This document shows, piece by piece, positions 1 to 6,400 of a DNA stretch of 15,223 bases (position 1 is the stretch's first letter; the number at the start of each line of letters is the position of its first letter). Made by a program: the position numbers and the translations under genes. The stretch spans positions 1 to 15,223 of the forward strand of contig CAKZZH010000043.1 of NCBI GenBank assembly GCA_937885345.1, written 5' to 3'. The notes below the pieces were generated by a model, which was not told where the DNA came from, did no database searches, and saw nothing but the letters and a program-made list of their open reading frames with translations. This stretch comes from an uncultured Lachnospiraceae bacterium. GTDB lineage: Bacteria > Bacillota > Clostridia > Lachnospirales > Lachnospiraceae.

Positions 1-55
1 ATAGAGCAACGGCCTTCTAAGCCGTGGGTCGGGGGTTCGAATCCCTTCGGGCACA
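1..55 (+). tRNA. tRNA-Arg (anticodon TCT), 5' truncated by window edge
   Basis: The anticodon stem (9-13 with 21-25) encloses a seven-base loop at 14-20 with anticodon TCT at 16-18, reading AGA. The T arm with the TTCGAAT loop and the 3' acceptor strand (48-54, discriminator A at 55) follow. The 5' acceptor strand and most of the D arm lie outside the window. CCA is not encoded, so it must be added after transcription. It is the first visible member of a four-tRNA cluster. Confidence 0.93.
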
Positions 56-70
56 CTTTTTTATTCTCAT

Positions 71-145
71 GGTGGATATAGCTCAGTTGGTTAGAGCGCC
101 TGATTGTGGTTCAGGAGGTCCAGGGTTCGAATCCCTGTATCCACC
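71..145 (+). tRNA. tRNA-His (anticodon GTG)
   Basis: A complete cloverleaf can be drawn. The anticodon stem 99-103/111-115 encloses a loop with GTG at 106-108, and the T stem CAGGG/CCCTG flanks TTCGAAT. The acceptor GTGGATA pairs with TATCCAC, and an extra G at 71 faces C at 145. That G-1:C73 pair is the identity signature of bacterial tRNA-His, which is why the gene is started at 71. No encoded CCA. Confidence 0.97.
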
Positions 146-168
146 CTATAATATGAACGGACGCCTTT

Positions 169-190
169 GCGACAGGCTTTGCCTGCTCGC
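169..190 (+). other. Hairpin in the tRNA-His/tRNA-Gln spacer
   Basis: In the 65-base spacer, GCGA plus CAGGC (169-177) pairs with GCCTG and TCGC (181-190) around a TTT loop, with one bulged C at 186: nine base pairs in all. No U-tract follows, so it is not a standard terminator. In the precursor RNA it would sit between the two tRNAs, where it could affect processing. That role is inferred. Confidence 0.4.
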
Positions 191-210
191 CGGGACGGGC
201 TGGTTAATAA

Positions 211-282
211 TGGGCTATCGCCAAGTGGTAAGGCACAGCACTTTGACTGCTGTATTCGTTGGTTCGAGTCCAACTAGCCCAG
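211..282 (+). tRNA. tRNA-Gln (anticodon TTG)
   Basis: The acceptor TGGGCTA (211-217) pairs with TAGCCCA (275-281), with discriminator G at 282. The anticodon stem CAGCA/TGCTG encloses CTTTGAC with TTG at 243-245, reading CAA. The T loop is TTCGAGT. The gene starts with U1 paired to A72, as expected for tRNA-Gln. CCA is not encoded. A small hairpin (CCGGA 293-297 with TCCGG 305-309) lies in the spacer to the next tRNA. Confidence 0.96.
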
Positions 283-327
283 TTTATATTTTCCGGATGA
301 AATGTCCGGTAGTATTTTACAGTGCAT

Positions 328-400
328 GGACCACTAGCTCAGGTGGTAGAGCACCTGACTTTTAATCAGGTTGTCGCGGGTTCAAGTCCCGCGTGGTTCA
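328..400 (+). tRNA. tRNA-Lys (anticodon TTT)
   Basis: The acceptor GGACCAC (328-334) pairs with GTGGTTC (393-399) with one G-T pair, and the discriminator is A at 400. The anticodon stem CCTGA/TCAGG encloses CTTTTAA with TTT at 361-363. The T arm is GCGGG/CCCGC around TTCAAGT. CCA is not encoded. It is the last tRNA before the terminator at 409-440. Confidence 0.97.
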
Positions 401-408
401 CGAAATGC

Positions 409-440
409 AGCGATGCTTCTTGATGAAGCATCGCTTTTTT
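409..440 (+). terminator. Intrinsic terminator of the tRNA operon
   Basis: An 11-bp perfect stem (409-419 with 425-435) with a five-base loop is followed directly by a run of T to 440. It starts nine bases after the tRNA-Lys 3' end, as expected for the end of the tRNA transcript. Confidence 0.93.
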
Positions 441-485
441 ATATGTAATTGAGATTTTTCACACGCTTTCCCACCTCTACGGTGG

Positions 486-514
486 TTACCGACAGACCTG
501 AAAGGTGGTAATAT
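486..514 (+). promoter_or_regulatory. Probable sigma-A promoter (extended -10) for the TerB-like gene
   Basis: TTACCG (486-491), a 17-base spacer and TAATAT (509-514) preceded by TGG give an extended -10 promoter with a weak -35. The predicted start near 521 leaves a leader of about 22 bases before the ATG at 543, just enough for the Shine-Dalgarno at 532-537. A short inverted repeat, CCACC/GGTGG (471-485), lies immediately upstream and could be an operator, but this is unproven. Confidence 0.5.
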
Positions 515-542
515 TTCATTAAAATATCATTGAGAGGTGCAT

Positions 543-941
543 ATGTATCTAAAAGAATTGAATCTTGAAGAAAAAGGTGCTTTTTATTCACTTGCACAGT
601 CCATGGTTGCAGCAGACGGGGTTTTCGGAGATGAGGAGAAAGTGATGATGAGCCAGTACCTTCAGGAAATGAATATTACCAGAAGCGAAGCGGCAATAAT
701 GACTGAGGCGGCAGCGCTTGAAGTGTTCACGAAATCGCCCAACACCACGAAAAGAAAGGTTTTCGTGGAGCTTGTATCACTTTCTCTTTGCGACGGGACA
801 ATGGAGGCTGCAGAGAATCAGATGCTTGTCAGAGTTTCAAAGATCATGGGATTTTCGAGACATTTGACCAATCAGCTTATTGACTGCGTGAAGCTTGTAA
901 CGGCCACATATGACAAGATGAGCAAGCTGATCAACAGTTAA
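543..941 (+). CDS. TerB-like (tellurite resistance TerB domain) protein
   Basis: A 132-residue, all-helical cytosolic protein without signal peptide. It resembles the TerB-like family: a first motif AADGVFGDEE (residues 23-32, with D25, G26 and E31) and a second, CDGTMEAAE (83-91, with D84, G85 and E91). These match the duplicated acidic D-G...E motifs that bind metal in TerB domains. The family is linked to tellurite/stress complexes, but many single-domain members have no known role. A GTG at 537 would add two residues. ATG 543 is chosen because GAGAGG (532-537) lies five bases upstream and overlaps that GTG. The gene is the first of a two-gene unit with the zinc-ribbon protein 35 bases downstream. 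No other ter genes are in the window, so tellurite resistance should not be assumed. Confidence 0.75.
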   Translation: MYLKELNLEEKGAFYSLAQSMVAADGVFGDEEKVMMSQYLQEMNITRSEAAIMTEAAALEVFTKSPNTTKRKVFVELVSLSLCDGTMEAAENQMLVRVSKIMGFSRHLTNQLIDCVKLVTATYDKMSKLINS

Positions 942-976
942 TCTGCTCTATATCAGAAGATGAAGGAGTGCGTGCT

Positions 977-1513
977 ATGTCACTTGGATGGTTTATCGGT
1001 TCTATGGTAGCGACACATGTTGTAGGGAATGTTGTTTCAAATGTTGTGGAAAATGTTACCGATGCAATATCGTATTCTCAGCTTAACAAGCAGAGTAAGA
1101 ATGTAACGATCAATAATTATACTGTAGCAGCCAATACGGCGGTTGATCAATTGCCGAATGGCAATGTGCAAGACCGGGTCATCGAAGAGAAATACTGTGA
1201 GTACTGTGATGGCCTTATTCCTACGGACAGGCAGTATGTTTCCTGTCCGCGCTGCGGTGCGCCGATCCTGAGAAGTGATCGCAAAGTACAACAGGAGATG
1301 CCTGTTCAGGCACCTCCCGTTCGTAAATGCGGATATTATGTTCAATGTGATGGATGTCACAATACAATAAGATATGTAGCCGCAGATATTTGCAGATCTC
1401 CTGTCGCCAATAAAGCTGTGAGATCCAGAGGCTATTCGGGGCATACCGGTGAGATAAAATGTCCTTCCTGCGGAATTTTCCTTCCGCATTATGAGTCCAA
1501 TTACTACTCGTAA
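977..1513 (+). CDS. Double zinc-ribbon protein of unknown function
   Basis: I do not recognise a named family for this 178-residue protein. AAGGAG (963-968) is eight bases from ATG 977, so this start is preferred over the GTG at 968, which overlaps that Shine-Dalgarno. Residues 1-25 form a Gly/Val-rich, weakly hydrophobic segment that could associate with membrane or pack as a helix. Residues 74-93 form a zinc ribbon (C74-x2-C77, C90-x2-C93). A second ribbon pairs C124-x2-C127 with C162-x2-C165, with extra Cys at 118 and 139. A Gln/Pro linker (about 104-115) separates them. There is no enzyme motif. It probably shares a transcript with the TerB-like gene. A regulatory or scaffold role is possible but not shown. 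Confidence 0.7.
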   Translation: MSLGWFIGSMVATHVVGNVVSNVVENVTDAISYSQLNKQSKNVTINNYTVAANTAVDQLPNGNVQDRVIEEKYCEYCDGLIPTDRQYVSCPRCGAPILRSDRKVQQEMPVQAPPVRKCGYYVQCDGCHNTIRYVAADICRSPVANKAVRSRGYSGHTGEIKCPSCGIFLPHYESNYYS

Positions 1514-1564
1514 GCTTTAACCGGAAGCTGCCACGCGTAAGCCCAACCGAAATCATATAACAAG

Positions 1565-3124
1565 TTACATCAGCGGCGAGAGGAGTCTCAGGACAGGCAT
1601 TGCCGCTTTCTTGTACCATTTGGTATTCTTGACAAATTCAGGCGTTATCTCGCTGCATTTCTCAAAGGTATCGATAAAATCTTTATAAATCCACGCATTG
1701 GCTTTGGTGTTATACATAAGCACCGCGTTCTCAAAATGGTGAGTAAGGCTTCTGTAATCCAGATTAATGGTGCCGACAACACTGATCGCATCATCCGACA
1801 GGAAAACCTTGGAATGAATGAATCCGGGGTCGTACTGGTAGATCCTGACGCCTGCTTGAAGAAGAGAGGCGTAGTAGGACTGAGTCAGCCAGAAAACCAG
1901 CTTCTTGTCGGGAATCCCGGGAGTGATAAGCCTTACGTCAACGCCTGATTTGGCGGCGCTTTCAAGTGCGTTAAGCATTACATTGTCCACGATAAGATAG
2001 GGCGTCATAATATATACATAATGCGTGGCGTGCGCAAGAATATTGCAGTACACGGTCCTTCCGACCTGTTCGTGGTCGAAGGGATAGTCGGTATAGGGCG
2101 CAACAAGCGAAGCTTCATCGCATGGCTCCAAACCTGAGTAATCAGGTATAAAATCATTAAAATCATCTTCGCTGTTACTTGCATCATCCCATAATGCAAG
2201 AAAAAGTGTTACCATCGACCATACGCCACGACCTTTGAGCATAACGGAAGCATCCTTCCAGTGCCCGTACATTTCCTGATGATTGATATATTCGTCAGCG
2301 AGATTTACACCACCCGTAAAACCGGTGATTCCATCGATTATACACATTTTACGATGGTCACGGTTATTGTAGCGTGAGTCAAGAATGTGTCTGAACGAGT
2401 TAAACTCAAACACCTTTATTCCTGCGGCTTTGAGCCTGTCGTTGATCTTGTAAGGCGCCTTCATGATCGAACCGAAGGAATCGTACATAAAGCGCACATC
2501 CACGCCTGCTGCCGCCTTTTCCTCAAGTACTGTCAGAATGGATTCAAGCATATCGCCGGGAGCGATAATGTAATACTCCATAAAAATATATTTCTCGGCC
2601 TTCTTAAGCTCCTCGAGCATTACAGGCCAGACATTATCGCCGAGGTCGTAGTAGGTGACTTTGGTGTCCGTAAAAGCATGAGCATCGGCGTTCTTGTTCA
2701 GGTAATCAAACTGACGCATTATACCGCTTGGAACCGTTCCGTCATCCGTGTACACCGGCATCAGATGGTTAGCATTATGGGCCTTGAACGCAGTGTTCTT
2801 GTAACGCTTTCTCTCGTTCCTGCTGAAACGCCATTTACCGTACATCAGGTACGCAATGCCGCCGAAGAACGGGAAAATCAGTATAAATATGATCCATGGT
2901 ATTTTATATTCGGGGTTGGTATCGTTCCTCACGATATAAATAACCACAAGTACGGAGATTATGTTAAATAAGACATTAATAACGACAAAAGCGTTGTTCC
3001 ATTTTTGCTTCAGGAAAATCCAGGGAATAATAAGGATTGCCGCCTGAATCAGAAAGGAAACGGCGAGTGTCACGGCACGTATGAATATGAGCTTGGCCCT
3101 CTTTTTCATATGTCTTTTTTTCAT
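1565..3124 (-). CDS. cls: Cardiolipin synthase (phospholipase D family)
   Basis: Cls joins two phosphatidylglycerol molecules into cardiolipin plus glycerol at the cytoplasmic membrane. The 519-residue protein has the standard bacterial layout. Two or three hydrophobic N-terminal segments lie at about residues 11-37, 43-66 and 75-95 (the last of the PLDc_N type). Two PLD catalytic domains follow: HKD motif 1 is HRKMCIID (H257, K259, D264) followed by GGVNLADEY, and motif 2 is HSKVFLSD (H437, K439, D444) followed by GTINLDYRS. Both motifs are intact and the length is typical, so it should be active. ATG 3124 is chosen because AGGGGG lies six bases upstream. An in-frame Met at codon 6 is less well placed. 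It converges with the zinc-ribbon gene 51 bases away, with no clear terminator between them. Confidence 0.95.
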   Translation of the reverse strand: MKKRHMKKRAKLIFIRAVTLAVSFLIQAAILIIPWIFLKQKWNNAFVVINVLFNIISVLVVIYIVRNDTNPEYKIPWIIFILIFPFFGGIAYLMYGKWRFSRNERKRYKNTAFKAHNANHLMPVYTDDGTVPSGIMRQFDYLNKNADAHAFTDTKVTYYDLGDNVWPVMLEELKKAEKYIFMEYYIIAPGDMLESILTVLEEKAAAGVDVRFMYDSFGSIMKAPYKINDRLKAAGIKVFEFNSFRHILDSRYNNRDHRKMCIIDGITGFTGGVNLADEYINHQEMYGHWKDASVMLKGRGVWSMVTLFLALWDDASNSEDDFNDFIPDYSGLEPCDEASLVAPYTDYPFDHEQVGRTVYCNILAHATHYVYIMTPYLIVDNVMLNALESAAKSGVDVRLITPGIPDKKLVFWLTQSYYASLLQAGVRIYQYDPGFIHSKVFLSDDAISVVGTINLDYRSLTHHFENAVLMYNTKANAWIYKDFIDTFEKCSEITPEFVKNTKWYKKAAMPVLRLLSPLM

Positions 3125-3180
3125 TCTGGTCCCCCTGTAAAATACACGGTCGTAATTTGATCGCGACCTATACGAATAAC

Positions 3181-3209
3181 ATTATACTACCTGTCGCGCT
3201 AAAAAGCCA
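3181..3209 (-). promoter_or_regulatory. Possible promoter for cls
   Basis: Read on the minus strand, a perfect TATAAT (3186-3181) is preceded at 17 bases by TGGCTT (3209-3204), a poor -35. Transcription would start near 3174, giving a leader of about 50 bases before the cls ATG. A short inverted repeat GGTCG/CGACC (3148-3152 with 3164-3168) lies in that leader. Only the -10 is convincing. Confidence 0.4.
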
Positions 3210-3296
3210 CTTGCTAATTCTTATATATACCTTAAAAGCCTCTGTTTTGCGTTTTATCTAACACAATCAAACTGCTTTCCTGCGCACTTATTCAAA

Positions 3297-3325
3297 TTGC
3301 AAGAAGTTTGATATCGTGGTAAAAT
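3297..3325 (+). promoter_or_regulatory. Sigma-A promoter (extended -10) for the large surface-protein gene
   Basis: TTGCAA (3297-3302), exactly 17 bases, then TAAAAT (3320-3325) preceded by TGG. The predicted start is near 3332, about 90 bases before the ATG. The same TTGCAA/17/TGn arrangement occurs in the promoter at 13356-13384, which supports it as a promoter type used in this genome. Confidence 0.65.
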
Positions 3326-3334
3326 TATCCCAAA

Positions 3335-3358
3335 CACTGCGTTTCGCGTGCCTTTTTT
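3335..3358 (+). promoter_or_regulatory. Attenuator-like hairpin with U-tract at the start of the leader
   Basis: CAC and GCG (3335-3341, one bulged T at 3338) pair with CGC and GTG (3345-3350) around a TTT loop, and a run of six T follows at 3353-3358. It begins within a few bases of the predicted transcription start, so it cannot serve an upstream plus-strand gene, as none lies upstream within 1.8 kb. A second hairpin follows (GGCTT 3366-3370 with AAGCC 3374-3378), whose AGCC could pair instead with GGCT at 3382-3385. Premature termination is inferred. The stem is short and may be weak. Confidence 0.35.
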
Positions 3359-3420
3359 ATTTTATGGCTTTATAAGCCGCAGGCTGAAAATAATTAGTTA
3401 CCGGAAAAGAAAGGAAAGAC

Positions 3421-6400
3421 ATGATGAAGAGAGTAGGTACAAATTTTAAAAGAGTGATTGCTTTTTCACTGATCATTTGCATGGTTGTATCCGTTATTGG
3501 ATTTAACGGGCTTATCGTGCAGTCCTATGCCGCGGTCGGCGACACTTATCAAATAGAAGGAACGGATTCCAACAATCCGGTTTCGCTAACGGACGGTGGT
3601 TTTCTTAAGACCTTTACCGTTAATGGCGGAAACAACCTGATCCTTAAAGAATCATACAGTCAGGCGGATACTTTTACGGTAGATATCGCTGTGCCGAATG
3701 AGATGATAAACGGCGTGATGGCTGATATTTCGCTGTTTCTGATGCCCGCAGCTTCGGACGATCTAAGCGAAGAGTTTGTTAAGAATTATCGCCTTGAGAA
3801 TAAGGCAACCGAAAACAACCTTCATAGAATATGGTATTCGACTCAGACGACAACAAGCGAGTCGGATTCCGATATCACGGAATTTACAACGGACAGTGCT
3901 TTTTTTGACTGGCATGAATATATGTATGTTGATGATAACTGGAATGAAGTAATAGCGATGGACGGCGATTTACCGCCTACCGGCAAATACTTTCCTGTGT
4001 GCGTTTTCTATGAAAGCAATGTGACTTCATATTCGTCCGGTGAGACGATCCCTGCGACCTTTATAATAGGCGCGAAGCCCATATATGTTCAAAACTCTGT
4101 GCCCGTGAATTCGGACGCCGGCTCTTCTTATATCCCTGATGAGCAGGATGACGTGGATATGGGCGTTTATCTTGATGTGGATGTTTATGCGGGCGACGAA
4201 GAGCTTAAATACGTTAAAACACTGGTATACTGCGGTGATGTCTGCTATGGTTATGCACCCTGCAGAGCAAGCGTGGGTGATGAGATAACGCTCAGCATTA
4301 CCCCAGTCGGGGCGAATAATGCTTATCGGTACAAATATATTTTTCCTTCCAGAGAATATGGAAATGAGCTTAAGGTTACGGTTCCCGAGGATGGTCATAT
4401 AGAGGTTGATCTGCAGCCTTTCGTGGATTGTACGATATCGGGCTATGTGTATGATATCAATAAAAAGCCTGTTGCGGGCGCCGTAGTCAGCGCGGCGTTA
4501 AACGATTATGCGGATACTTCGTTCAGCGCATATACCGACAGTGAGGGCTACTATATTATTGAAGACTGCATCGGCGCAGGCGGGATTTGCCTTACTGCGT
4601 CCAAGGAAGGCTGCTATACTTCGGAATATATGATTCCTGCCTCCGAAGTTACGGACGGTGCAGAGCTGTCGCACGATTTTACCCTTGATTATAAAACGGA
4701 CGCCTTTAAGATTTGCTTCACCGGAGACGCTGATTCCGAGATCAAATATCAGGCAGCACTTCGCTGTCTTGACACCGAGTGGGTTGCTGTTAAAGACGGT
4801 AGCGGCGAGGAAATAAGCGGTGAATTCAAACTTAAGGATGCCGATCTGATAGCATTTTATCCGGATAAAGAACCCGGCGGATCGGGTAAATACACGCTTG
4901 ATATTAAGAGTAATCTTGTGCAGGAGGATACGGTGGATGTCTCTTATGGTAAGCAGGCAGACCTCACTCTTAATAATCTTGCGGCGATCATTATCACTCC
5001 CACTATCGATCCTTTGGGCATTTATACGCATTTTACCGGATTTGGTACCGATGGAGAGACGATTTATAATTATAACGGCTATGACGGAGAGATCTTTGCA
5101 ATGTTCCCGATCGAAGGCAATGAAGAGGTGATAAGGCTTATCGGTTATACCTCCGAGATACATTCGGGTTTTATGGTTTCAAATATAAATGAGATCCCGA
5201 CCGCTATTCTTTCCGATTGCTATGACGAGAAAATAACGCTGAACTCCGGCAAGGTGACGGTACTTGAAGGTATTACGATCCCGCACAGAATCGGAATTTC
5301 CGAGTATCTTGATCTGTCATATTTCAGCGCGGATTCCCAAGTGACTGATGAGGGAGATACGATAAGCGTTTCGGGTCATATTGATTCTTCGCAGGGTGAT
5401 ATCAAGATCACTGCACTTCGTATATACGGTTGGAGCGAGGCTTCATCTGATTACTATGCGCTTCTTACTGCCGTTTATAAAGATAACAGCCTTGTTATAG
5501 ACGGTGCTCCCGCAGAGGCCACGCTCACCGAAAGCGGCGATTTTATCGATATTAATCGAAAGCTTACTTTGGCAAATACTTATGAGGGCCCGATTGATTT
5601 TGCCTGCAAGCTTGAAACCAAGGTTGCATCGGATATGAAGATTGTGGTTCAGGCTGATTTTATAATGGACGGAACCGAGTACACGAGTGAACTCGTGGGA
5701 ACAAGCAGCGTTTCGGGCGTTCCCGTTTCCATTAAGACGAGTGCGAGAAGCGCGAGCGGAACCGTAAAATGCAGCGGTATCGCTAAGGCTAACAAGCTTG
5801 TGGAAGTATGGTGCGGCTCAAGTCTTCTTGGTAGCGCAATGGCCGATAAATACGGAATGTGGGAGCTTTGTGTACATCTTCCTATCGGAGTTATCGACAG
5901 CACTTCTTACCGCATACATGCTACCTGCAGCGGTTATTCAACCGGAGACTGCATTATTATGTATGACAGGGAGGCTGCTGCGGCTGAGGAGATATATCTT
6001 GTAAGTGAGGGTGAAGTGCAAAGCGATGTATATGTTTGGAATGACAATGCTACTTACGGTTTTGAGGCAGTAGTCAGCAATCCTTCGGCTGTAAGGGAGA
6101 ATGCCGAGTTTTATGTTATGTGCTCGGACGGCAGTGTGATCTCGCTTGATGCCATGCAGGGCGAGATGCTTTCTCCGGAAAACGGTGTTTCAAGACAGAT
6201 ATTTTATTCAAGAGAATTTGAGTTTGGCAATAAAGGACTTATGCCTGTAAAGGTGTGGTTCACGTACAGCGCAGCAAAAGATGTGACCGATCTGACATAT
6301 AAAGCGTCCGTAAATGCCGGAGCAGTTACGGATCCGGATTCTTACGATTTCAACAGTATTTCCGCCAGATCATACGATAGAATGATCACGGATGAGGAAA

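Noticed and set aside
24..365. A 113-codon open frame across the tRNA cluster
   Set aside because: It runs through three complete tRNA genes and part of a fourth; the reading frame is an accident of tRNA sequence and has no ribosome site.
543..941. A tellurite-resistance operon
   Set aside because: Only one TerB-like gene is present, with no terA/C/D/E/Z homologues around it.
3332..3420. A cyclic-di-GMP (GEMM-I) riboswitch in the giant gene's leader
   Set aside because: The leader is too short and lacks the conserved core of that class; only simple hairpins are seen.
4498..5163. A 221-codon minus-strand frame inside the giant gene
   Set aside because: No Shine-Dalgarno or family resemblance; the sense frame is continuous and has domain signatures.
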